Notes under the pieces: model-generated
What the model was told of the DNA's origin: nothing
What the model saw: the letters and a program-made list of their open reading frames with translations, nothing else
Database searches by the model: none
In this document: positions 53,247-60,935 of the stretch, in pieces
How the letters are laid out: each line of letters opens with the position of its first letter
How positions within the stretch are numbered: the stretch's first letter is position 1
Program-made: the position numbers and the translations under genes
Assembly: GCA_963808165.1 (NCBI GenBank)
Contig: CAWEET010000001.1
Span: forward strand, 482,778 to 546,777
DNA length: 64,000 bases
Direction of reading: 5' to 3'
Source: Thiosocius sp963808165
GTDB taxonomy: Bacteria > Pseudomonadota > Gammaproteobacteria > Chromatiales > Chromatiaceae

Positions 53247-53840
53247 GTGTATGGCGAATTGTTATTCAAGCGGCTACGGGTAACTGGTATAGCCCGCGGC
53301 AATGAGATTGCCACTGGAATTGTTCGAGATCGGCACGGCGGCCGATGGCTTTGCCAGCGGTTTTCGACGGTGTATCGCCGTCGAGCGAAGTGTGCACGCG
53401 ATGCGCGTGGTAATACTGCCGAAATCCTTCCCGTTTTCGCCGCAGATCATTGGTGTTCCAGAAGAACACATGGTCAAGGAATTCGCGGCGCAGGGTGCCG
53501 ATCAGTCGCTCGATGAATGGGTGCGATAAGGGCACGTAGGGAACCGTTTTGATCTTCTGAATCTCCAGGATGCGCAGATTCGCCTGCCAGCGATGGAACT
53601 GGAATAACGGGTCATTATCAGAACTCAGATAGTGCGGAGTGCCCTGGGTAGAAATCGCTATGTTGAACATATGACAAAGGGCAATACCATCGACAGCACC
53701 GGCGTGCACAGCGAAACCTACGATGCGCCGAGTGGATTGATCCATGACATGGCAGCGCAGGGCAGGGGAGGTCACATTCCGGAACAAGACTGCCGAAGTT
53801 TGCCGTTTCTAAGTGACAATTGAGAATTCGCCACCCACAC
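53247..53840 (-). mobile_element. Internally deleted IS with both GGCGAATT ends (594 bp)
   Basis: The ends TGTGTATGGCGAATTGTTAT at 53247 and, inverted, GTGTGGGTGGCGAATTCTCA at 53840 match as inverted repeats. Inside is an in-frame transposase lacking its middle. The sequence CHVMDQSTRRIVGF joins what are separated by about 90 residues in the half copy at 41059. It is the only copy with both ends. Confidence 0.8.
53266..53787 (-). CDS. Internally deleted rve transposase
   Basis: The 173-residue frame begins MFRNVTSPALRCHVMDQSTR and includes LSSDNDPLFQFHRWQ (second catalytic Asp), PLSHPFIERLIGTLRREFLD (Glu) and the tail HRVHTSLDGDTPSKT. The first Asp and the HTH are lost in the in-frame deletion, so it is not active. 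Such short forms can act as inhibitors of a full transposase, but none is present in the window. Confidence 0.75.
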   Translation of the reverse strand: MFRNVTSPALRCHVMDQSTRRIVGFAVHAGAVDGIALCHMFNIAISTQGTPHYLSSDNDPLFQFHRWQANLRILEIQKIKTVPYVPLSHPFIERLIGTLRREFLDHVFFWNTNDLRRKREGFRQYYHAHRVHTSLDGDTPSKTAGKAIGRRADLEQFQWQSHCRGLYQLPVAA

Positions 53841-53925
53841 GACTTTTCCACCGCCAATAGCGTCGAAAGCCCTCTCGGTGCCAACGCATTGCGGTCTCAG
53901 GGTGCAATGCGTGCAACATCGCCCG

Positions 53926-54180
53926 TCATCCGTTTACATGCTTTGCGCACAGAACCCAGAACAGACGTTCAAGCGCCGACGCTCGCGGGCGCTTCACCGA
54001 CGCCTTGAGCATTGCGAGCTGCTGGCGCAGTGCTAGATTCTCGAAGGTCAATCGTCGGTGCGACAGGAATAGCGAGCATAATGTCGTCAGTACTGCGAGC
54101 AACCGATTCAGCATGCCAATGATGCTTCAACAAACACCAGGGAACTTCGACGACTTCCAACCGATTGAGCCTTGAGAAGG
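53926..54180 (-). mobile_element. N-terminal fragment of the second rve transposase
   Basis: MLNRLLAVLTTLCSLFLSHR and FENLALRQQLAMLKASVKRP is the leading region of integrase-core transposases of the same type as 45424 and 48127. The rest is absent. A GATTCGCCATCCACAC end at 54189-54204, just beyond, belongs to the other IS family. Confidence 0.75.
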
Positions 54181-54238
54181 CACAAGTGATTCGCCATCCA
54201 CACGCTGCTGGCTGATCGGCCAGACATTTGCATCGAGC

Positions 54239-54652
54239 TTACGAGAGGATCTCGAAAGTCGTATGGCGGTGTCCTCGCTTGATGCGGTAGCTTAAGAAAT
54301 CGCCGCGATCGATGGTGAAAACCTTGCGTACCTTTAAGGCTTCCGCGAGCGCCACCAGTGACGCGTCAGCGAGATCCATGGGATGATCTGCGTACTGCAT
54401 CATCAGCTCGAACATCCTGGTCAAAATCTTGTCGTCGAGATACCAGACATTGAGTCCTTGGCCTGTGACAAAGTCCATCAGGCGTTGTGCGCCGATGCTG
54501 CCTGGGTGGAGCAGGTGAAAAGCTTCCGTGAGAACGGGAATCGTGGTGCACAAGGGTTCCTCAATACGCCTGAGCACGGCTACGCATCGTTTATGATCTT
54601 GATTCGCAGGGTCGAAGAGCGCGACGATTGTCCCGGTATCGGCCAGAATCAT
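54239..54652 (-). CDS. PIN-domain toxin, VapC-like
   Basis: The 137-residue protein has the PIN acidic set: Asp in ILADTGTIVALFD near residue 5, Glu in LTEAFHLL near 43, Asp in DLADASLVALAEAL near 93 and Asp in FTIDRGDF near 114. It is probably an RNase of the VapC kind, acting on tRNA or rRNA. Its ATG overlaps the antitoxin stop by 4 bp (ATGA), so it is translationally coupled. A truncated copy of the antitoxin occurs elsewhere, without a toxin. Confidence 0.85.
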   Translation of the reverse strand: MILADTGTIVALFDPANQDHKRCVAVLRRIEEPLCTTIPVLTEAFHLLHPGSIGAQRLMDFVTGQGLNVWYLDDKILTRMFELMMQYADHPMDLADASLVALAEALKVRKVFTIDRGDFLSYRIKRGHRHTTFEILS

Positions 54653-54909
54653 CTCTTGTGTTTCCGACGGATTGCTTCCTTGATCGCAGACTTGGCGTGC
54701 CGGGCAGGCTCAATCGCGTAACCGCCCTCGCCAAGATCCAGCTCACGGTAGATCGCAAAAGGATTGCCGGCAGCCTGCTGCATTGCCTGTTCCTCGTAGG
54801 CACTCAGACCGCGCTTAAGAACCTCAGAAATTGACAACCCAGTGACCTTTTTCAACTTCGCTAGGGTCTTCTCAGCTTCGTCGTCGAGTCGCACCGTTCT
54901 GGTTCCCAT
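54649..54909 (-). CDS. Ribbon-helix-helix antitoxin partner of the PIN toxin
   Basis: The 86-residue protein starts with a ribbon-helix-helix DNA-binding unit (MGTRTVRLDDEAEKTLAKLK, TGLSISEVLKRGL) and has a C-terminal tail (ELDLGEGGYAIEPARHAKSA) that would cover the toxin. It probably represses its own promoter. The first 140 bp are duplicated exactly at 36998-37137. The gene overlaps the toxin gene by 4 bp. Confidence 0.85.
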   Translation of the reverse strand: MGTRTVRLDDEAEKTLAKLKKVTGLSISEVLKRGLSAYEEQAMQQAAGNPFAIYRELDLGEGGYAIEPARHAKSAIKEAIRRKHKR

Positions 54910-54971
54910 CGCCGCCTTCCTCTAGATAGTCGTAATACAAAGTGTAATACAGTCGCGCGAGCAACGCAACG

Positions 54972-55218
54972 TGCCAGCGAAATCGTCGACAGCCTTCGCT
55001 TACACATCTCTAACTCCGCAGAATCCGTGAAAAAACCACACCGGGCAATACTTCTGGCCGAACCTTTTCCTGGGGCGGTGGCTCAAGGGAGTATCCGGTG
55101 TTTGCGAAGGGATTCAGCGGATTATGAAGTAGTGAGTTGGGGATGCCCATGGGGATCGGAAAATTGGGTGTCTGCGCGAGCAGAGAGTGGGTCGCTTCGA
55201 TTTTCACGGCGGTTGAAA
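54972..55218 (+). repeat. Dispersed repeat family R, copy 7 (subfamily A, full length)
   Basis: It begins CCAGCGAAATCGTCGACAGC, has the core CTGGCCGAACCTTTTCCTGG at 55053-55072 and GCGAAGGGATTCAGCGGATT in the middle, and ends GGGTCGCTTCGATTTTCACGGCGG. It lies just upstream of the antitoxin gene's 5' side. Confidence 0.85.
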
Positions 55219-55284
55219 TCGTAGCTGCCGTTTACGGACATTCGAACGTTGGCAGTTCGGAAAGTAGTCAGACATCCTCACCGC

Positions 55285-55527
55285 ATGGAACAAGCAGATC
55301 TTCAAGCACGTTTTGCTCGATTCAATACATGGAGTAGGGGTGACCAGCGGGCGCCGCATAAACCGTTGATGATCCTGTATGCACTTGGCCAGTTCAAAGC
55401 AGGCAAACCGCGCCAAAACGTTAAAGACCAACGTCAGCACTGTGGTTTGAGAAGAACCTCGAGGGCGCGGAACAAGGATAAGCTTATCGAGCGAACGCAC
55501 TCTCGTAGCTGTTTCGGTCCAGTATAA
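55285..55527 (+). pseudogene. HNH restriction-endonuclease-like N-terminal fragment
   Basis: MEQADLQARFARFNTWSRGD and QRAPHKPLMILYALGQF match the start of a family of HNH-type restriction-like endonucleases. Similarity ends near 55395, and the frame continues to 55527 without it. The nuclease domain is missing. Confidence 0.55.
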
Positions 55528-55580
55528 TTCGAATATTCTAGAAATTTGCAAATGTCTTTCGGCTGCCCTACGCTCCAGGC

Positions 55581-55940
55581 ATGGATCTGGAACTCGCGGC
55601 ACAACGACTTGCTGAACTCGGCCACAGCACGCGCCTGGCAGTGTTTCGTCAGCTGGTCCGCTGCGGCCCCGGAGGTTGCCGGGTCGGCGAGGTGCAGCAG
55701 ATGCTCGGCGTCCCGGCGTCGACGCTGTCACACCATATCGGGCGGCTGGTCAGTGTCGGTCTCGTGAGGCAGCAGCGCGACGGGCGTATTCTCTACTGCC
55801 AGCCGAAGATCGATGCCTTCAACGAGACCATAAGCTACCTGACCGAGGAATGCTGCCAGGTAAGTTGTGACATCGATTCAGCCTGCGTGCCGGTAAACCC
55901 GGCAACGTCTCGCGCGCCCGGCCGCGGAGAACCGGAGTGA
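55581..55940 (+). CDS. ArsR-family metalloregulator
   Basis: The 119-residue protein is an ArsR/SmtB winged helix: LGHSTRLAVFRQLVRCGPGG, then the recognition helix VPASTLSHHIGRLVSVGLV and the wing RQQRDGRILYC. C-terminal cysteines in EECCQ and VSCDIDSAC could bind a thiophilic metal or sense sulfur species. Its stop overlaps the permease start by 4 bp (GTGA). It probably represses this operon until the ligand is present. Confidence 0.9.
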   Translation: MDLELAAQRLAELGHSTRLAVFRQLVRCGPGGCRVGEVQQMLGVPASTLSHHIGRLVSVGLVRQQRDGRILYCQPKIDAFNETISYLTEECCQVSCDIDSACVPVNPATSRAPGRGEPE

Positions 55941-56962
55941 CCGCCCAGTCATTATTCGGGCAGTTGCTCGAGACGGGCCTGTACGCCCTGCAACTGTTCG
56001 CCGAACTCGCCGTGCTGTTCGTGCTGATCAGTTTCCTGGTCGGTGCGCTGCAGGAATGGCTGCCTGCCGACAAGACCCACCATTACCTGTCGGCCCGGCA
56101 CGGTCGTGGCTACTTGATCGGTGCCCTGATCGGCGCCGCGACGCCGTTCTGCAGCTGTTCGACCGTCCCCATGACGCTCGGCCTGCTCAAGTCGGGCGCC
56201 GGCTTCGGCCCGACCATGACGCTATTGTTCACGTCGCCGCTGGTGAACCCGATCATCATCGCGCTGTTCTGGATCACGTTCGGCGTCGAGCTGACCTTGC
56301 TCTACACAGCCATGAGCCTAGGCATGGCTGTCGGCGTCGCGTGGCTGATGGATCGGGCCGGGTTCGAGCGCCATCTGCGCAACGATGTCATCGGAAGACG
56401 TGTAGAGACGACCAGCGTGCCGCTGACCAGTCTGGAGGTCGACGCGAACACGCAATCGCACAATGTCGCATCCAATCCGCCGGTCACGGTTACCCTGGAC
56501 GCTTCCGGGATCGGCGTCGCGCGGCCCGGGCTCACGGTCGAGGCGCCGCTGAAGGGCCGCGCTAGGCGGTTGTTGACCGATGCGATCAAGCAGTTTCGCA
56601 GCTTTCTGCCGCATGTCGTGATCGGCGTCATGATTGGCGCTTTCGCCCACGGCTTCGTGCCCGACGCCTGGCTGGTTGAGTATGCCGGCGAAGGGAACGT
56701 CTGGGCGATCCCCCTGGCCGCCATCATCGGCGTGCCGCTTTACGTGCGTGGCTCGACGATGATCCCGATCGCGATGACCCTGACCGCAAAAGGCATGGGC
56801 ATCGGTGCGGTGATTGCGCTGGTCGTCGGCGGCGCCGGGGCCTCGCTCCCCGAGATGGTGATGCTGAAGCGCATGTTCCGCTGGCCGATCCTGCTGGCAT
56901 TCCTGTTCTCGGTGTTCGGTATTGCGATCACCACTGGTTACCTTGCGGAGGCCCTTGTCTGA
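55937..56962 (+). CDS. DUF318-family permease
   Basis: The 341-residue protein has eight or so membrane helices with the DUF318 signature GAATPFCSCSTVPMTLGLL near residue 75 and a second, similar region (YVRGSTMIPIAMTLTAKG). The CxCS motif is thought to bind soft metals or metalloids, and related proteins move organoarsenicals. A Ser/Thr-rich loop of about 50 residues separates the halves. It is coupled to the ArsR gene upstream and the metallo-hydrolase gene downstream (1-bp overlap), which suggests export or detoxification of a sulfur- or metal-containing compound. Confidence 0.85.
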   Translation: MTAQSLFGQLLETGLYALQLFAELAVLFVLISFLVGALQEWLPADKTHHYLSARHGRGYLIGALIGAATPFCSCSTVPMTLGLLKSGAGFGPTMTLLFTSPLVNPIIIALFWITFGVELTLLYTAMSLGMAVGVAWLMDRAGFERHLRNDVIGRRVETTSVPLTSLEVDANTQSHNVASNPPVTVTLDASGIGVARPGLTVEAPLKGRARRLLTDAIKQFRSFLPHVVIGVMIGAFAHGFVPDAWLVEYAGEGNVWAIPLAAIIGVPLYVRGSTMIPIAMTLTAKGMGIGAVIALVVGGAGASLPEMVMLKRMFRWPILLAFLFSVFGIAITTGYLAEALV

Positions 56963-57924
56963 TGATCCCTAAACCTTTCCATCGCGTTCGTCACACCACA
57001 CGGCGACTGATGCAGTCGATTGGCCTGCTTTTCCTGCTGGGCAGTTTCGTGCCCGCCATAGCCGGCCCGGTGCTGCAACCGATGAAACTCGCTGACGGCG
57101 TCTATGCCCTGGTCGGTCCGATCAGCGACCGCGATCCCCGCAACCTGGGCAACAACGCCAACTTCGGCATCGTCATCACCGCGGAGGGTGTCGTCCTGAT
57201 TGACCCGGGCGCGACGTTCAAGGGCGCCAGGATGATTCACGACGCCGTGCTCGCGATCACCGATAGGCCGATCAGGGTGGTGATCAACACGGGCGGACAG
57301 GACCATCGCTGGCTGGGAAACGACTATTTCAAGGCGCTCGGCGCCCGCGTGATCGCCAGTGAGAATGCGGTTATCGACCAGCGAACCCGGCTCACCGACC
57401 AGTTGTCCAGGCTCGGCGGCTCGGTCGGTGACGACGGGATGCAAGGGACGACGGCTGTATACGCCGACGAGACGTTTTCAGACAGCAAGGTCGTCGAACT
57501 GGGCGGCGAGCGCATCGAGATCCACCATGCCGGCCATGCGCATACGCCGGGTGACAGCTTCGTCTGGCTGCCTGAGCGCAAGATCCTGTTCAGTGGCGAC
57601 ATCGTTTATGTCGACCGCATGTTGGGTGTCGGCCCGCAATCGGCACATCGCAGCTGGATAGCCGCGTTCGAGGCCATCGTGACCAAGGCCCCGGAGGTAG
57701 TGGTGCCCGGACACGGCAAGCCCACGACGCTGGACAAGGCCAGGGCGGATACCTATGACTATCTTGTCTTCCTGCGCGCAGCGGTCCAGCAGTTCATCGA
57801 AGACGGCAACGGTATGGAAGCGATCAGCAGGATCGACCAATCGCGGTTTGACTACCTCGCCAACTACGACGCGCTCAAAGGGCGCAACGCGCAGCGCGTC
57901 TACGAAGAGATCGAATGGGAATAG
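56962..57924 (+). CDS. Exported metallo-beta-lactamase-fold protein with altered metal site
   Basis: The 320-residue protein has a signal peptide (RLMQSIGLLFLLGSFVPAIAG) and an MBL fold: DPGATFKG, GHAHTPGD, LFSGDIVY and VVPGHG supply three ligands. The first motif, usually HxHxDH, reads NTGGQDHRWLGN, so two His are replaced by Gly and Gln; the DH remains. This would leave one metal site weak. It is related to the SoxH/quinoprotein-relay MBL group. It ends an operon with the ArsR regulator and DUF318 permease. Confidence 0.85.
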   Translation: MIPKPFHRVRHTTRRLMQSIGLLFLLGSFVPAIAGPVLQPMKLADGVYALVGPISDRDPRNLGNNANFGIVITAEGVVLIDPGATFKGARMIHDAVLAITDRPIRVVINTGGQDHRWLGNDYFKALGARVIASENAVIDQRTRLTDQLSRLGGSVGDDGMQGTTAVYADETFSDSKVVELGGERIEIHHAGHAHTPGDSFVWLPERKILFSGDIVYVDRMLGVGPQSAHRSWIAAFEAIVTKAPEVVVPGHGKPTTLDKARADTYDYLVFLRAAVQQFIEDGNGMEAISRIDQSRFDYLANYDALKGRNAQRVYEEIEWE

Positions 57925-58072
57925 CGCGGACGCAACGTACCGCAGTTTCCAGTAACGGCTACCGTGCATGATAAAAGGTCAAGGGGTCAGTGTTCTCGAT
58001 CGAGTTCAACAACCCTGATTCCCTGCTGTGTTACCCAATCAAAAAATGCTCGGCCTTACGGTTGGAAGAAAC

Positions 58073-58822
58073 TCAGAATCGCCACCAGGACTTCTTCCGT
58101 GGTTGCTTGAATTCCAGCAGTTTTGGGTCAACGTCACTGTTTAGTTCCGGCACATAGATTGTTGTGCTTTTGACCTGAAAATCGTCAAAGGCGGTTTCCT
58201 TGAAAATCTTCCGAAGCAGGAAACTTTCCTTGTCGATCCAATAGGTCACAATGCCGCGACCGAACCGATCCAGGATGCGGAAGCAATCCCTGTCGCCCAG
58301 TTTTTCATCCTGGATGCGAATGGGCTTGTTGAAACGGATGGCGCGGCGCCATGTGATTTTCTTCGGCAAGAGCATGCCAGGAACTGTGATCGCCGATTCG
58401 CTCGATACCCCGGTTGCTGCGGCTATTGCGCGATCGAGTGTTGTCAGCTGCATATCGTGTTCCAGATCCCAGTGAACGCGCAGCTCGTTTCCATCCTGAT
58501 GAATGATAAACCGCCGTTCGCTTTGCGCGGGTGGCGTCTCCCGAAATTCGTATCGAAAACGATCAGGCTGGACAAAGGCGGTGGTGAATGGTTTTACCGC
58601 GGTGCGGGTGCTATTCGGCTGGAAGAACACGTCTTTCACCATGCCCGAGTCTTGATAAGACTGGCTATCGGCGTAGACGCTTTTCATGCGTTCGATAATG
58701 TCATCTGCGGTTTGCTTGTTTTCAGTCGGTGGAGTCTCGGCAATGACCGGCGATACCAGGACAGCAAGGCACAGACAGATCACAAGCTGGCCAACTGGAG
58801 ACGGGTGAGGGGTCGAATGCAC
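58073..58822 (-). CDS. LolA-fold/DUF2092-like outer-membrane lipoprotein-sorting-type protein
   Basis: Start GTG 58822 follows GGAG by 7 nt. A signal peptide (LVICLCLAVLVSPVIAE) is followed by a LolA-like beta half-barrel of about 220 residues: IIERMKSVYADSQSYQDSG, FVQPDRFRYEFRET, and DRFGRGIVTYWIDKESFLLR. It would act in the periplasm as a carrier of lipid or lipoprotein. The role is inferred from fold only. It stands alone, next to repeat R copy 8. Confidence 0.75.
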   Translation of the reverse strand: MHSTPHPSPVGQLVICLCLAVLVSPVIAETPPTENKQTADDIIERMKSVYADSQSYQDSGMVKDVFFQPNSTRTAVKPFTTAFVQPDRFRYEFRETPPAQSERRFIIHQDGNELRVHWDLEHDMQLTTLDRAIAAATGVSSESAITVPGMLLPKKITWRRAIRFNKPIRIQDEKLGDRDCFRILDRFGRGIVTYWIDKESFLLRKIFKETAFDDFQVKSTTIYVPELNSDVDPKLLEFKQPRKKSWWRF

Positions 58823-58992
58823 TCAACAGTCTCCTGGACAGAGAATACGGAAAGAACAACCTGATCGAAGGACATCATAGTCGCCATCCTACGAACCTCA
58901 AACGGCCAGTCCGGTGTCTTACGCCGGTACATACCCGGCTTTCCCGGCAGTGCAAAATCGGGGACGAAATCGGGGACGTACCACGATAGTGG

Positions 58993-59233
58993 CTCTCGAA
59001 GCTGTCGGCAGCCCTCGTTCACATCTCTCTAACTCCGCAGAATCTGCCGAGAAACCACTCCGGGCAACACTTCTGGCCGAACCTTTGCCTGGGGCGGTGG
59101 CTCAAGGGCTTGTACTGATGTTTGCGTGAGAAATAAATGAGTTAAGATTCGGGTAAAACCAAAGACCTGCGCAAATCAGGGTGTTATGAACGCGCGGGGA
59201 GAGATTCGAACTCTCTTCGATTTTCGCGGCGGC
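58993..59233 (+). repeat. Dispersed repeat family R, copy 8 (subfamily B, full length)
   Basis: It begins CTCGAAGCTGTCGGCAGC, has the core with one change (CTGGCCGAACCTTTGCCTGG at 59073-59092) and the subfamily-B middle AATAAATGAGTTAAGATTCG. The T-arm-like hairpin is at 59199-59215 and the right end is CTTCGATTTTCGCGGCGG. Confidence 0.85.
59199..59215 (-). other. tRNA T-arm-like hairpin in repeat R
   Basis: On the minus strand the sequence is GAGAG-TTCGAAT-CTCTC, a 5-bp stem with a loop that fits the T-loop consensus. There is no D-arm or anticodon arm, so it is not a tRNA gene. Confidence 0.6.
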
Positions 59234-59422
59234 CAGTAAGACCGGTGTCACCTGTGACCGGTCATTCCCGGGTTAGGCGATCGAGCTGCCAGGATGGTTT
59301 CCACGTCCGGGTCGGCTAACGGTCGCACCCAGGAGCGGCCAATTGGCCTGATCGCTACAATTGCGATTCCGCCCAGTTTGTACTAGCTTGGCTGAACGGC
59401 GTGAGCAATCGTCCGCCACTGT

Positions 59423-60466
59423 TCATTTCTCCATCACAGCAACCCGGCGTGGACTCCATGCCATACCGTCCGGGGCCTCATGGTGCCGAAGAAACAACTC
59501 TCGTTCTATCAGTGCTGGCAGCTCAAAGGTATCGGCAAGATCTGCCAGTGGGTCCGTCACGAAAACAGTATCGCCTCGGATCAGTATCCCGAAATAGCCG
59601 ATCTGCGGGGTGCCGTCGCGGAGCGGCTTTTCGGCGATCATCTGACGCTTCTTGACGTCGTACACGCGCAGGTAGTTCGGCACTTCGCCGGCACCGCTCC
59701 CGTTCGGCACGACCGCATAGCGGCCATCGGCAGTCATCTCGATGCGCCCCGCATACGGTCTTGATGGCAGGGTGGCCACGATCTTCAGGCTGGCGGCGTC
59801 AATCACCGAGATCGTTTCTTCACCGCGGTTCGCAACCCAGATCTCGCTACCGGCTGGGTTGACAGCCAAGCCCTCGGCGCCGGCCCCAGTAGGGACGACG
59901 ACCGTGTCGCGTTCCTCGTCCAGGAAAATCACGGAAAGGGCGCCTTTCCCTTTGCGACTCGTCACATAAGCCCGCGAGCCGTCGGGACTGAGTCGCACCA
60001 TATGCCCCTCTCTGGCGCCGGTGGGATAAGTCCGAACTACCTCCCCCGCCTCAAGATCGATCAGCGCTAACTGGTCTGACTCTTCTAGCGTTGCGACCGC
60101 CCGTTTACCGTCTGGCAGGAACAGTGCCGTGTGCGGGCGCGAGTTCGGCCCAAGATCAATCCGTGACAGAACCGTGGCTGTCTCGATATCGATCAGCACC
60201 AGATGCTGACCGTGACGCTTCTTAGTACCGTACTCGCTTGTCAGGGCCAGTCGACCATCGGGCGAAACATCCACTTCGTGCGGGATAACGGGGCCAATCG
60301 GCAGGCGAGCGACCTCTACACGCGTTGGAAAGTCGATCAGCGAGATGCTGCCCCCGTCGCGGTTGGCCACGAGCAGCGTGCCTTCCATTGCCAGTAATCG
60401 GCTTGAAAAAAGTAGGTTGGACACCAGGAAAAATAGAATGATTACTTTTGAGCTCGCTCGTCTCAT
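59423..60466 (-). CDS. Exported YVTN-type beta-propeller protein
   Basis: From ATG 60466 (GAGGCG upstream) the product has 347 residues with a signal peptide (KVIILFFLVSNLLFSSRLLA). About six blades follow the pattern DG..SISLIDFPTRVEVA, SPDGRLALTS, DIETATVLSRIDLG and SPDGSRAYVTS, AVNPAGSEIWVANRG. YVTN propellers bind ligands or partners in the periplasm; many accompany heme or methanol-oxidation proteins. No redox partner is adjacent. Seven blades would be expected, and the last one is incomplete near EKPLRDGTP. Confidence 0.8.
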   Translation of the reverse strand: MRRASSKVIILFFLVSNLLFSSRLLAMEGTLLVANRDGGSISLIDFPTRVEVARLPIGPVIPHEVDVSPDGRLALTSEYGTKKRHGQHLVLIDIETATVLSRIDLGPNSRPHTALFLPDGKRAVATLEESDQLALIDLEAGEVVRTYPTGAREGHMVRLSPDGSRAYVTSRKGKGALSVIFLDEERDTVVVPTGAGAEGLAVNPAGSEIWVANRGEETISVIDAASLKIVATLPSRPYAGRIEMTADGRYAVVPNGSGAGEVPNYLRVYDVKKRQMIAEKPLRDGTPQIGYFGILIRGDTVFVTDPLADLADTFELPALIERELFLRHHEAPDGMAWSPRRVAVMEK

Positions 60467-60511
60467 CGTTTCGCCTCTTCGAACAGAGTTAATCATGGAT
60501 CCGACAGACAT

Positions 60512-60935
60512 CGGGATCAGAACGGTAGTCTAGTGTAGGTCGTCAAACAGTATGTAACTTATAAGTACAGTGATTCAGGCTGATATATCGTAGAAAACAT
60601 GTAAAATGGGGCAAATCGAATGTTTCAATCTTTAAGGCGACCGACACTAGGTGCGATCTTATGGCCTATTTCAACGGCACCAGCATGGAGGAAGCGAGCA
60701 TTACCGGAAACAGATCGCATTTACTACTGTACACGGCCGCCCGTGATCAAGGCCTGGTTTCAATTCTCCAGACAAGTCCGCATCCAACCAAAAGCGGACG
60801 CCGGGGCGTTCGTATCTTCTGTACACCGAAGATAAACGGGTACTAGAATTGCTTGAGGACCTCGTGGAAAATCCTACGCAGGACGAAGCGGTATCCCAGG
60901 TTTATATGGTACTGAAGAACCGGAACTGAGCACCC
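60512..60935. other. 420-bp region with a frame-broken small ORF
   Basis: Three frames each hold a part of a possible small protein: MAYFNGTSMEEAS from 60661, and RSYLLYTEDKRVLELLEDL to KNRN ending at 60930 in another. No single frame joins them, so a frameshift relic is possible. No family is recognised. Confidence 0.35.
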
